A DNA stretch of 64,000 bases from positions 44,580,019 through 44,644,018 of the forward strand of contig CM049306.1 in the NCBI GenBank assembly GCA_026874595.1, read 5' to 3'. This document shows positions 37,266-49,673 of the stretch, in pieces. The DNA comes from Sipunculus nudus (taxonomy: Eukaryota > Annelida > Sipuncula > Golfingiida > Sipunculidae). The notes beneath the pieces are model-generated. The model ran no database searches and had not been told where the DNA came from. It saw only the letters and a program-made list of their open reading frames with translations. Positions within the stretch are counted from its first letter, which is position 1. Each line of letters opens with the position of its first letter. The position numbers and the translations under genes were made by a program.

Positions 37266-37724
37266 CCCCCAACAGTGCATTCGTTGTTGTTGCTTTTATT
37301 TGAATAGCAGTATGCAAATAATTTCAACCTGCGACGTGCCAACCGTGTTTTAGTGAGTATACGCATAATGGCAGACCACTGAGCAGTTTCGAGAAACTGA
37401 AAGAAAGGGTTAGATAATTGCGCAGGGATGCGACAAGTAAGTACCGAGATGGCGCTTTTTTGGACCACGCCCAAATCCTCAAATTATATATATAGTAAGA
37501 TTTATATCATTCTCCTGAATAGCCAAACGTCCCAAATTCAATATACAAAATCTAGTTCTCAAACTGACTCATTCATGCCTCCAGTTTCTTTGCCTTTAAA
37601 TCTCGATTATCTGGTCCGTAATCTCTCTAATCAGCTTTAACCTCTGTTAGATAAACACAACAACAAGGAAGAAACGTCGACGTTGACATCAGGCTGTCAA
37701 GCTTTTACCTTAGGCCCAAAAAAT

Positions 37725-37972
37725 AAAGGTATGGTTCTCAGGCACTTTTTTTCAGAAATCAGTGCGGGCGGGCGGTATTTTATTTTTGACCTTTTTTTGA
37801 ATGTTTCGATAAAAATGTCATATGATCAGGAAAAAGCATGAAAATTACAATCTTTTTTGCTAAACAGGTAAAAGCACTATATAAATTGTATTATTTATCT
37901 TCTTGAAAGATAAAAATCAAAATTAAAATTTTTGATGCGGGGGGTAAATATTGACGCGGGCGGTGCCTTACA
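37725..37972 (+). mobile_element. Poly-G MITE family, copy 4
   Basis: AAAGGTATGGTTCTCAGGCAC, GTGCGGGCGGGCGG, TTTTTTTGAATG, ATGTCATATGATCAGG, TAAACAGGTAAAAGCAC and TCTTGAAAGATAAAAAT appear in order. The poly-G position has only six G (37938-37943). The right end reads GCGGGCGGTGCCT without the full terminal repeat. It lies downstream of paralog B. Confidence 0.82.
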
Positions 37973-38113
37973 TAATGTATAAATTAACCTTTACGGAAAA
38001 GACATTTACCCTAAAGTTGATACGCGGATGTTGAGATGGAGGGTCTAATGTGTTAGTTAATTAGCGTTGAAAGGAATCCTTACCCCACCTGGATCTAAAC
38101 ATGATAAAATACA

Positions 38114-38115
<2 letters not shown>

Positions 38116-38178
<63 letters not shown>
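38116..38178. repeat. (TA)n microsatellite after paralog B
   Basis: About 30 TA units, 128 bases past the end of exon 4 of paralog B. An open frame through it on the minus strand is meaningless. Confidence 0.95.
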
Positions 38179-38180
<2 letters not shown>

Positions 38181-38278
38181 GGAGCTTACAGGGAAACAAA
38201 ACAATTCATTTAACAAAACATGTTTATGTTTATAGCTAACAATAAAAAAAAAGAAATAAGCGATGTTTCGATATATCT

Positions 38279-41199
38279 TTAATTGGTGATTTGAGTATAC
38301 TTGCCTACTGTTGGAGGTGAGGAAGCCTGTCCGGTGACCGAGTAGGCCAGAACAGGCCAGTTTACGGACCACGTGTTAGCCCAGTAACAGGAGTCCGGCA
38401 CGAAGTCTCGTTCTAGAACCATCATCCAGGCAAGATCATTTGCACAGCCTCCCCACTGGAGACTCATGTAAAACTTCCTGTAGAAACTGTAAACGCAAAT
38501 TAACTGTGAACTTTCAAGGTTTTTCTATATTCTTTGGTATCTCCTAAGATTACAGTAAATCAGTCAATGACAGCGAAGTGTATAATATTAAAAGACCGTA
38601 TTATTTAATGTATTGTAACAAAAACATTATTGTTCTCTACCGACTCTCGGGAAAAAAATACATTTGTTTCTTTTTTTTTATTTGCCAGCTTGCAACGAAA
38701 ACACAAAATTTATATCAATTCATAAATGGTATATATGCTCAACAAAATCTAGTTATTTTCCATACATTTAAGGATTCTTTCACGGAATTTGTGCCATAGA
38801 GTGAATTAGCAACTTTACCAAGGTCATGGTTTTCATTTGCAAAAAAAAAAGAAAAAAAAATAAAGAAAAAGACTAGATCTACGTAAAATTGGTGCAGCGA
38901 TGTATTTTTTTTTGTATGGTCCTACCTGCCTGGATCCCAACTGTTACCCCTAAGAGTGGCGAAGCACTGGGTTCCACATGCGGGTGTGTTTAAAACAGCC
39001 GGGATGTCGGAGTACGAACTCTCAAGAACACGATCGAAAGAGAACCAGGACATTTTGTCGGTACCCGCGGCGTCAAACAGAAGACGTACAACCTTAGTGT
39101 TGTTATGGTAAAATAGGAACTCAGTCTGTGAAACGGAATTTATAAATAATTAGACATTTCATTTACGTCAGTATTAAAACACTTTAATACCTGAGATTTT
39201 AGTACGTTTCCAGCATTGTTGGTCAAAACAGGGAACTCTATAGATCATTGTTAACTTATATTTATATTTACATATATCTTTACAACACGTAAATCAAATG
39301 AACTTGAAACACTTTTGCGTTTAAGCAAACGATGGAAAGGTCAGCATTCAGTTAGTTGTACATATATATTTCTTTTTACTGTTTTGGCCACCGTAATTTA
39401 GCGTTTGGTGATGCTTGAAATCGAATAGCAGTTGTTCAGATATTTAGCCATGAATGAATTGAATTAAAATTAATGTATGGTGAGATAAAAAAAAATAATA
39501 TATCTGACACCAGACGGTGACAGAATATACAAACACCTCCCTCTACAGGTCCTCTCAGGCCCAAAAATAAGGTATGGTTCTCAGGCACTTTTTTTCCCCA
39601 GAAATCTGTGCGGGCGGGCAATGTTTTTATTACCTTTTTTGGTAAGTCTTGATAAAAATAACATATAATCAGGGAAAAGCATCATAATAACATAACTATT
39701 TTTCTAAACAGGTAAAAAGCACTACATAACAAAGGAAAACTTATCAAAATTGTATTATTTTATCTTCTTGAAAGATAAAAATTAAAATAAAAAATTGATG
39801 GGGGGGGGGGGGGGGGGGGTTGAAATTGACGCGGGCGATGCCTGAGATTCATACCTTTTATTTTATTTTTTATTTGTTGCCTTTACTGGAAGAGTCTTTT
39901 GCAAGAGGCTATACCTAAAGTTTCGTCAATCGAGGGTTCGAATTCCACATACGTCAAATACAAATAGACTGGCAAACCCTCATGCAGTAAGTTTGCTATT
40001 CTCATGAATCTTGTGCAAAATTAGCCTTAGAATTTCTGACAACCCCGCCTCTTTAATGTAAACCTACCTTTGCAAACTTCAAATCTCCCCATCTTTCTAC
40101 AAGAGCGCTTTTGTAGTGTGATTCGGCCTTCAGTTTTGGAGAGGTGACGTCACCATCCCAGGTGGTCGTTGAGGCCGTGCTGTTCCATAAATCAAATGCA
40201 CTCATTTGTAACCCAGCCGAGGCATGGAAAAGCAGGACTCTATCTGAAAAAAAGACAGAGACAAGACTGCTCTAATGGTCTGAAAAAATGTCATGTTACG
40301 CAGCATATATTAATATCTGTATTTACAATTATTAAGCATCATAAAGCGCTACCTTTTATCAAGGAGATTACACAATCCCCTTGCTCTTATGTTGACAGAT
40401 GTCTTTTCCTAAAACAGCAAGCTTAAAAAGAAGGTGTAGTTCTCTAGCACCGCTCGCGTCAATTTTAACCTTCCGCATAGAACATTTTTATATTGACATT
40501 CATCTTTCAAGAAGATAAAAAATACAATTTTGATCAAATTTCCTTTGTTAGAAAGTGCTTTTTCCTGTTTAGCAAAAAAAATCTGTTATTATCATGCCTT
40601 TCTCTCATCATATGACATTAGTATCGAAACATACAAAAAAAGGTAAAAGGAAGAAAAAAAAAGAAAAATAACCTGCCCGCATTTATGAAAAAAAAAGTGC
40701 TTGAGAACCATACCTTTTTTTGCCTAAATGCGAAAAAAATTCAGGTAGGAACGAATTTCAGATAGCGAAACTGAAAGAAATTGGAAAGAAGAAAAGAAAC
40801 ATATTACAGTTTGAGAAAATGTATGAAACCAGTTCACGAATATAAATCTCCCAAATAAAAATTGCGTGAGCCACACACGGACCCACCTTCGGGGGATCCT
40901 CCCTGTTTTTCAACCGATAACATTACACCGGGGCTGTCTTTGAGTCCTGTGGTGGTCACGTGGTCTTCCAGGAGGTAACACACGGATTGTCCGGAAACGA
41001 ACATCACTGACCGACAGGACGGGGTAGAAACGCACTTTACCATGCAGTGCGTGTTCCCATGTTGAAGCGTGACCTCGCGCAGAACCGTTGGTTGTATAAA
41101 CGCCAGATTCTCTAAACTTCTGAAGTGACTTGACCTAGTTCTAGAAGAGACGGACCCGCCAAAGATGAAACATGTGAAAAACATTAAATATATCTGCAT
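38279..41199 (-). CDS. Secreted PAN/apple-like protein, paralog B
   Basis: Exons on the minus strand: 41199-40887, 40243-40068, 39125-38926 and 38486-38279, 298 residues if the frame runs to its stop. A signal peptide is visible (MFFTCFIFGG core). Cys 52, 56, 62 and 74 keep the C-x3-C-x5-C-x11-C pattern of paralog A. The second domain is strongly conserved (KMSWFSFDRVLES, CANDLAWMMVLE, WSVNWPVLAYS). Exons 3 and 4 have the same lengths (200 and 182) and phases as A. Coding similarity ends exactly at AG|GCAAGT (donor GC at 38304-38303), a near-consensus GC splice donor, so the frame after 38305 may be intronic and the last exon unknown. Introns are 643, 942 and 439 bases and do not resemble those of A. 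Function unknown; likely extracellular. Confidence 0.8.
39569..39858 (+). mobile_element. Poly-G MITE family, copy 5, in an intron of paralog B
   Basis: AAGGTATGGTTCTCAGGCAC at the left and GCCTGAGATTCATACCTT at the right are inverted repeats of about 20 bases. Internal landmarks match the other copies. A run of 20 G sits at 39800-39819. It lies in the second intron of paralog B, antisense to it. Confidence 0.88.
40431..40716 (-). mobile_element. Poly-G MITE family, copy 6, in an intron of paralog B
   Basis: The left end AAGGTGTAGTTCTCTAGCAC and right end GTGCTTGAGAACCATACCTT are inverted repeats, with CAAGAAGATAAAAAATAC and CCTGTTTAGCAAAA inside in reverse orientation. The poly-G tract is absent at the expected place. 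It lies in the first intron of paralog B. Confidence 0.82.
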
Positions 41200-42059
41200 G
41201 CTCGATATTCTGAGGTGGACACATGAAGGAGATCCTGAAATGGTTACCAGCATTTCCATGTACAAAGAAGTTATTTAATTATTCAGTCATCATTTGGACA
41301 AGCATGTCATCCGAGGGACTCCCTGCACTGAACTAAAGTATCACTCAAGAACATGGCGAACGACTATATATTAATTCACTGTAGCGACGAAGCATGCCCT
41401 AGCTAGTTGGCAACAATGCAAACTCCACTCATTTAAACGCGTCCTTGCAGCCTCACACAGTTTCCTCTTCTCCAAGGTGTGATCCGAACAATACCATTAT
41501 TCGGGTATTGATCAATATGAATATCTCTATGACGCTATATGCAAGAAAATGGACTCCCAGTCTCCCATGTACAAACACTACCGCGGCAACTTCCGTTATG
41601 AATCAGGTAACATGGACGATCCACAGGCCGGTGTCTTTATTCTCAGTTTTCGTCAAGTTTGAATTGTACAGTGGCCGTGTGTAACTTTGTAAAGTAAAGA
41701 TCAATTAATGGGTGGACATCTGCTTATGTACAGATTGTCCCCTACTGTGTATATTTACATACATATAAGAAACTAATGGTCCTTAGAAATGCATTAAGTA
41801 AAAATCAATGTGCGACTGGTGACTACCATACTCATTGAAACATCGTGTCACCACTGTATGACCCGTATTACCAGTAAAAAATTAACTAAAACCGATGGTA
41901 AAAGTAAAGTAATAAACGTATTGTTATAGCCGGTGACAAAAATTCGAAAACAAGATGGGGGGGGGGGGGGGGGGCTTAAATGTCTGTTTTGGAACTAAGA
42001 AACACGTTATTTATACGCGTATATGTACGTGTATTCATAGTTTTATTATTATTATTTAT
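41200..42059. other. Upstream flank of paralog B
   Basis: No coding exon recognised. A run of 18 G lies at 41957-41974. The promoter of paralog B should lie near the left side of this stretch. The open frame at 41445-41684 has no supporting feature. Confidence 0.5.
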
Positions 42060-42667
42060 TTATTTTTTTTTTTTGAAAATGCAATGTAAAGTGGACATTT
42101 TGAGGCAATTTTCACAAAAAAAAGAGGATTTCCGAAGAACGAAGAATTTCCTAAAAAAAAGTTCTCCACGAAATGTTCAACCGTAATACAGTCAAAATAA
42201 GCTACAGTTGTATGCCCAACCTGAAACGACACATAGAAGGCCATAACAAATGTATCATCTCCATGATAGTACAGCGCCATCTACCCGATGCAACTGCAGG
42301 AACCCCCGTGAATGCCCAACACCCGGACAATGTCTTACAAAATTTGTCATATATCAAGCCACAGTCAGTACAGAAAACGAAAAAGCGGATGAAACGTACA
42401 TCGGTCTCACGGAAAAATCCTTCAAAACAAGATATAACAACCATAAAACATCGTTCAGACACCCGGAAAAAAGGAATAGTACGGAACTCAGAAAAAATAT
42501 TCCTCTTACGTAAACTCAACACAAAGAGTAATCCAGATAAGGCACGTTGTACAAATCCACGTTGTAATAACCACAAACACGCTCCAGTGAACAACCAGTT
42601 GTTCAATGGACAACCACTCCAGTCATACTGTTCTGAAGAGTGCCGTAGAACGGAAGAAACTAATTAG
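42060..42667 (+). pseudogene. 3' part of a GIY-YIG retroelement, frameshifted
   Basis: In one frame 42173-42250 reads FNRNTVKISYSCM and a short extension, a stretch that in related elements follows the reverse transcriptase. A different frame then gives NCRNPRECP, VIYQATV, TYIGLTEKSFKTRY and NNHKTSF, matching a GIY-YIG endonuclease (the two tyrosine blocks and the arginine are visible). A third stretch near 42541-42655 has paired cysteines (CTNPRC and YCSEEC) and ends at TAG/TAA. At least one frameshift separates the parts, so it is a relic. This combination of reverse transcriptase and GIY-YIG is typical of Penelope-like elements. Confidence 0.65.
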
Positions 42668-43827
42668 TCAACACGATGCTAACAATCGCTTGATTCCTTA
42701 CACATGATATATATATTGATACGCTCTGGTTATACCATAGAGCACTTTGCCATCAGTGCATTGCAAACGGCCTAGAAAGAACAATTGTATCTATTGCTCC
42801 ACTAGCTAATAAACCCGGTATACCGAGCTCTTTACCGGGGTTTGGAAGATAGGCCTATATTTACTGAGATATTGAATGTTGGCTCATTTTTTATTATAAA
42901 AGTTAAAATAAAATATAGATTTTTAGTTGGATAATCGCGGAATACGATATGTACAAATATTTTGTTACTGTTTTTTTTTTTGGCGCTGTGCTCGTGGCGA
43001 AAATCATACCCCGGTATGTTTACCTTGAAGACCTGGATAGTGATGGTTTACATTGCGAACCGGAATGAGACGCGGAGGCATACAGTGTGTTTTGTTGATA
43101 TTTGACTGGTTTCTATCGTTGGACGTATAAAAAATAGGTTGATATGAGGACACATAAAAGATTAATTAAATGTACGTTGCAAGGAAACTGTTCCTGAAGA
43201 AGGAATCAGAAATATGCACACATCGTAAGTAGCAGAAGCAGACCCAGCGGGACTCCATGAAGTGGGTCCGTATCCCATTTTCAACCACCGCAACTTTTTT
43301 TTTTCATCGTAACAGACAGATTTCGAGGCCTGAAACCCCCGCCACCACTCAACCCAACCCCACCCCACCCCAGCCCTGTTCCTGAAATTGGGACCTTGAA
43401 TTAGGTTTTGTCATTAATCTTCCTGGGTTGAACTCTCCATTTCATAAAGCGAGAAACATGTGTTTTTCTCTTTTACAGACCACGCACGTGGGTCAAATCC
43501 CTCATTGAAAGCAGGCGTTATTCATATGAACAATAGTCCTTAGTGTTAGAGGTTAAGTGACAACGATGCACGCATTCCGGTGAGTGCCGAAGGCAGTTCG
43601 ACTGTGCTCGGTAAAAAAACGGAAAAATCACTCAAAATTATATGTACATTAAAAATTATTTATTTTCATATCGCCTATGTCACTGCGGGGATAATAACCT
43701 TTCAAATGATGTATGGCACAATATTGTTCACAACGCGGCTTTAGAGAACATTGCGAACAAACGTGAACCGAATTCCTTTTATAAGTATTAGATTACATGT
43801 TGAGCACTCTGTGCAAGTACTGCTAGC
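42668..43827. other. Spacer between the two retroelement pieces
   Basis: No coding similarity to either piece was seen. It could be element UTR if the pieces are a head-to-tail tandem, or unrelated host DNA. Confidence 0.4.
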
Positions 43828-44940
43828 ATGGAATCAACAAGCTTCGACTACGCCACCAAAAACATCCCGTTGCCCAGCCGAAGGGAATACCTGATAAAAC
43901 TGATTGAGAAAACAGAACAACTGTGCAAGCGAATGAGATGGAAAGCTTATTTCTACCTGAGCCCCGAAGCAAAACCAAAAGAGGATAAAGAACACTTTGG
44001 ATTTAATTCCAGAAGAACACCACCCTCCGTATCAGAAATGTCAAACTTTGAGAAAAGAATGCAACAAATGATCTAAACGATTAAATTCCGCCAAATCAAC
44101 TGCCGGTTCCAAAGACAGCTAACAACAGACATCCGTAAGAAAATAAAGCAAACAGACCAACTGCTAGTATCTGCAGATAAAACTAACAACCACTACAAAC
44201 TCGAGGAAATTACATACACGGAACTACTGGAAAAGTGCATAACAAAATCATACAAGAAGACGGACCAGGAAGCGTTCCACAACATCGAGCTAGAGGCCAA
44301 ACATATTTCAGAAAAACTGGGACTGGACGACAGAATTAGCACTACAGCGAAGAGAGAAGCGTTTATAACTCTGAAAGATCATAAACCAAATTTCGACAAC
44401 AACCCAACATGCCGCCTTATCAATCCAACTAAATCTGAAATTGGAAAAATTAGCAAACATTTGTTGGAACGAATCAACAGAGACATACGGAAACAGACAG
44501 GACTGAACCAGTGGAAAAACACAACAGCGGTTATATCATTATTTAACAGCATAGGGCAGAAAGACAAACACTCATTCATCACATTCGACGTGGTGGACTT
44601 CTACCCATCAAGATAACCCCCGAGGAACAAAACACTATCATCCACTCCGAAAAAGCCTACCTGTACCACTGTGGACAGCCATGGGTGAAAAGGACCACAC
44701 CTGCGTTATTCGACGTGACGATGGGCAGCTTCGACGGAGCAGAAACCTGCGAACTAGTTGGCCTATTCCTACTCCACTAGATCACCAGTAAACATGGCAA
44801 CGACTTCGGGCTTTACCGGGACGATGGGCTTGGGATTATTAACGCGACCCCCCGCCAGATAGAAAACATAAAAAAAGACCTAAACACTATATTCAAAAGG
44901 CATGGACTAAAAATAAAAGTTGAAGCAGCATTTATTTGAA
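43828..44940 (+). pseudogene. 5' part of a retroelement reverse transcriptase, broken
   Basis: It opens with MESTSFDYATKNIPLPSR and runs 82 codons to a stop at 44074-44076, then continues in the same frame with motifs including ITLKDHK, CRLINPTKSEIGKI and SFITFDVVDFYPS (motif A with catalytic Asp). After that the frame breaks, part of the palm appears deleted, and another frame gives FDVTMGSFDGAE and GLYRDDGLG (motif C, YRDD). A stop also interrupts the last part. It is the N-terminal and central region of the same kind of element whose C-terminal region lies just upstream at 42060-42667, on the same strand. Non-functional. Confidence 0.75.
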
Positions 44941-45134
44941 GAAAAAAATCGGAAATAAAAAAAAAATGATTTGATGATATAGTACTTTCCTACCGATGGT
45001 GATCTGGATCACACTCTTTTTGTGACATATTTGAACATTAAACATATTTTCTACACATATTGTATCTGTTATATGATCACTTGTTTGTTAATGTTATTAC
45101 TTTTACTGATTTATTCATTTCAATTAATTAGCAG

Positions 45135-48024
45135 AACAAGAGCAGTCGAAGATCTTTAAAGATTCATTGCCGCGATCTGCAGCGCCCTCTAATAGCGAAA
45201 TTGGTAAGTATTTTTTTCTCTCATAAGTTAAAATCCAAATATACAAGGATCATCAATAAATATGTAAAATTTTTATACATATAACTCAGTAGATCACGTA
45301 CCTACGCCAAGGTAAGACAAAAGTACTGAGCCCCGCCCTTTTATCCGGTCCTTTATAAAAAAAGTGATTGTGATTTTTTCTGACTCCCAAAAGTTTCATG
45401 GAAAGATGTTTTTGTTTTGTTTTGCGTAGTCTTTCTAACGAAAAATAGTGATAACATAACCTCCGTCTCTTAACATATCGACGGGGGAGTGATTCCATAT
45501 CCATATTTTATATGCCTGGTGGTGTTCTGGAGAACATATTGAAGAAAAGTGTGCAATGAAAAGTATTTGTATCGGTAATAACACATTCAGAAGGTTTTTT
45601 TTTTGCAACGCTGATTTTATTCCCACCACAATGACATTAAACAACGCCATTAAGGTATACGCTACAAAAGTTGTTATTGTATCTCCCTTACGTGTATATT
45701 GCATATATTTTATTTATTTATTTACAAATTTGCAGAGCAGTGAAAGTCGAAGACCATTGAGCAAGATTGGATGTCCCAATCTGCAGAGCCCTCTGTTGTT
45801 GAAGCTGGTAAGTAATGTTGTCAGTCATCTGTTCTGATCGTCATCAGGAAAGTGATTTGCATATTGGAATATATCTCTGTGAACGACGTTCAGTAAGCAG
45901 ATGTTATATTTAAATGTTCCAACTTTAGCTAACCACTTATTATAGTTTTACTTGATGTTTGTATTAGTATCTCCACTTTTTCTCTCAGTGTAAGAAAAAC
46001 TTCAGAACAACATATCAATTTATGTGATACTTTCATTAAAAAAAACTTAATGTAAGTCATTATAGTTTTAAAAGTAATGTCTATGAAATTAATAAAATAA
46101 TATACAGAAATAATAAAAAAATATAGGTGTAGTATCGGTCAGAGGAGAGATCTATAACTATTTCTCGCAGTTGTCACGTTACTCTACTTTGCTCAACATT
46201 TATGTGGATTTTTGTGTATGTTTGCAGAGCAACAGCTGTTGAAGAAAAAAAAAACAAGACTTGACCCGATCTTCAGCGCCCTCTATTGCCGATGCAGGTA
46301 AATATATATGTTTAATCATTCTCGCTCACCCACCACGATGCACTGGTTTAGGCAATAAAATGATTGTAATTGTCCCTTTCTCTCGGAGATTTAATTTTGT
46401 TAATAACTCATTACTGTATGTAAGTTCAGCTTTACATCATTAATACATCAATGGGTAAATCATATATAATTTTTTTGGTACCTGTCTGTCTATTCTGTGA
46501 GCAGAATAAAATAAATAATTAAAACATTTAATCCTAAGCGTATTTATTAAGAAATTCTTTAGGATGAAAGTCCATTGTAACATTCGATAACCATAACTTT
46601 ATTTAATATAATGTATATTTTGCACTGACAATCCCTTCATTTTCATTTATATTTTATAGAGACTCAGACTTGTGGTACTCCGGCTGCTGTGAGCGACCTG
46701 TCCTGGGATAAAGATGTTCTGGTGTTTCTCCTCAACAAAAAGTTAGATAAACTTGAAAGAGCTGGCGAGCCACTGTTAGAACCAGTCATCGCGATGTGTA
46801 AACTTGTCAGAGATTATTTTGCTAAAGACCAGTGTGACGTTATAAAATCGAGCGATAATAGAGCGTACTCTGGGAGTATATCCCTGTCTCCGCCTGCGTG
46901 CCCTTCGCCTGTGTGTCCTCAACAGTCAGGAGTAACGTGTGATTCTTTGTCACTTGGAGAGGAAAATACAGAAAACCAAACCATTTAAACAAATGACAGT
47001 CCAAGCGGTAACTCGTTCCATACAGTAGATGGTTCTCTTGGTGATACTTTATATGAATCAGGTGATACCTCTTTATCATTTCCCGTAAAATCAGAGGTCA
47101 TCGGTGCCGCGTCATCATCGGATGCTGCTGCTGCTAGAGTAGGAACAAGACGGTCGCTAGGACAACGATTGATGCATCGCTGTCACGATGACGATCTCCA
47201 TGACGATGGTCTGTCACTCACACGTGGTGAACGTTGTTGTCCAGAGACAGTCGATGCACGTGACGTCATGTTCACTGTGCATGATCCACTCAGCTCTGGT
47301 GCTGATCTCTATGGTCAAGCTCTTGAGATACCAATCAGCCCTGTCGAGTTGCGTGTGGACGAGATGATTTCCAGACAAAGCCTTTGATCTCACCTATTGA
47401 TTTCAGCGTGACCGAGACCTCACTTGAAACACTCAGTACTGAACAGGCACCACAAGGACGGTCCGAAAACAAATCCAAAGTGATGGTCATAGAAACGCCA
47501 TATTCAACATTCGAACCAGCAACAAATTGCGAGGAGAACAAATCTGTGTTAGTTTCTGATATCTACCGGCAAGATCATACATTAAATGTGAACGCTTGTG
47601 ATCCCTCCTGACAAATTCCATGTGATAACCATCTTCCTGCAGACGGCGCCACAGTTGCCGAGAACATTCCATTAAATAACGTAAACCCGAGTCAAATTGT
47701 TTCTATCAAAGTTGTTACTTCTCCAGAATCGGTTCTACAGATGGCAGTGCATAATCTGAACCAACCACGTGACGTGTCATCAACAACTGCTACCAACATG
47801 TCCACCTTCACTAAAACCTACGTGACGTCATCACTTGATGGACTGGCCTTAAACCTCGGTCTGAATAAACGCTTACATAAGAAGAAGGTAACGTTCGTGT
47901 ATCCACAACAACTCGAGCGCCCGGAAGTTGACGTCACAGTTCCACCAAGAAATCCTCTGCGCAGGCCAATTAAGAGCTGTGACGACGTCACTTCAACATC
48001 GTCAGGTTCCGATTGTTGACGTCA
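45135..48024 (+). pseudogene. Decayed multi-exon gene with a triplicated small exon
   Basis: Three small exon-like blocks at 45135-45203, 45736-45807 and 46228-46297 each follow a GCAG acceptor, end at GGTAA and share CnGATCTnCAGCGCCCTCTnnT. Block 1 is open in phase 1-1; block 2 has an in-frame TGA; block 3 has a length of 70 and an A-run, breaking frame. A large block starts at 46660 (ATAG acceptor) and reads SDLSWDKDVLVFLLNKKLDK onward. It is interrupted by TAA at 46986-46988, a frameshift near 47385 and TGA at 47609-47611, yet stays coding-like to about 48019. A possible further exon starts near 48264. I recognise no family. A true gene with sequence errors is an alternative. Confidence 0.5.
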
Positions 48025-48299
48025 CAGTGATGAAACGAAAACCACTCCGCAGGCCAAGAGAGGTTAGTAACAATTGAACAGGGGTTAATTGTGACCGCAT
48101 TTGCTTTGTTTATTATTTTTTCTTGCACAATCCTCACTTTTTCTTGAATGTTAATATGTAATTATGCCTCATTGATTAACAATGATAAAAATATAGAAAA
48201 GTGCTTACTCTGTCGTTATTTTGTCTTGTGTTAATCAACAAAACTTTTTTATTATCTTTGCAGCCTGTTCCCAACTTGCCAAGCTGCAAACCTGCGGAA

Positions 48300-49673
48300 T
48301 GGGAGTAGTGTGAAGATCACTAACCGGACGGCGCTACAACCGCTAGGTAGTGCGCGGCGGGCAACTTTGGTTGTGGAGATGATATTTATGAGTTGCTTTA
48401 TTGAAAATTATGACAAAAACATGTAGGACATATGATCTCGTGTATAAATCACAGTATATAACAGTTATTGTTGTTAATGCCTTTTTAAAAGTCACTGTTG
48501 TTAAACATAACCACTCGTTACTTCTATACACTATCATTTGTGACCGCAGAGGTCTATCCACCAGGCCCAAAAATGACTGCAACACTACAATCATTTATTC
48601 ATTACACATTGCAACAAATCTACCGTTAGTATTTTAATTTATTTCCGTGTAGTTTAAACTTTTAATAGGACCAACCAGACTCTGATCGACCGAAATGTTA
48701 AAGTTATCCTTCCGCCGAATCATCACTTAATTTTTAACCAAATAGGGTTATCAGGGGTCAAACGAAAGTAGCGCGGGACTAACACAGAGGTGTTAAGAGT
48801 GCAGTAGAGACCCCTGGCGGAGAATGGTCACACTATTCCTGCCTACCTCTTAGGCTAGACCGACCTATTCTGCAGCCCACTTTGTGATGTTTAACACTCT
48901 GTCTATTTAAAAATATATCTACCCTGTTTCCGGCTCAATTATGATATTTTCCTAGCTCCTAGGACAATACACTATTTAATTCAACCCAGAAATACATATC
49001 ATGTGTGATTGGTTTTCGCGTTATTAACTTGTTTTCATTGGGAGCTCCAGATGGCAGCACTGCGCTGAACAGTTCATAGAATTTTAACATCATTTACTGG
49101 CCCTTTCACTGTTGCGCTTATAGTCGCTCTAAATTTACAAAACAGGTGTCATAAAATAGCTAAAAAGATTCATTACCAGATACCATAATGGGTAACTGCC
49201 CTGTTGCATTCTGCAATATTTACGAGAGTCTTGAAGTGCGGTATTGCATTCGGCTCTGTCCTGTCAAACCCTACACAGAATCTCCAGGCACGCCGCTACG
49301 TCAGTGTAACCTTACATGCGCTGGCGAGCAGACCACTCATGATCTACATTTTACTTGCTGTAAGTGGACACCACAGTTATACAGCATTTTTCCAGCTAGC
49401 ATTTTCCAGACATATACTGTTAACACATACACACTCGGCAAACTGTTTATTTTTTCACTCTATCATTTGTATTAACAATTTGTTAATGTGTTATTAATAA
49501 ATACGTATATACGTATGTACAATGTTTTCCTTCTTTATCATTTTGAGTGTACTGATCAATATGTATGCTTTGAATAAAGAATCTTTAATTTTTAGTTAAT
49601 AAAAATGAATCCTCCATCAATTCTGATCCTTCCCGATAAAAACTGGAAAAGTCGAATCTGTAATTGGGATGCA
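48300..49673. other. Non-coding stretch, nothing recognised
   Basis: Short open frames on both strands (for example 49188-49475) lack splice, motif or composition support. No RNA gene or repeat with clear ends was found. Confidence 0.55.
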
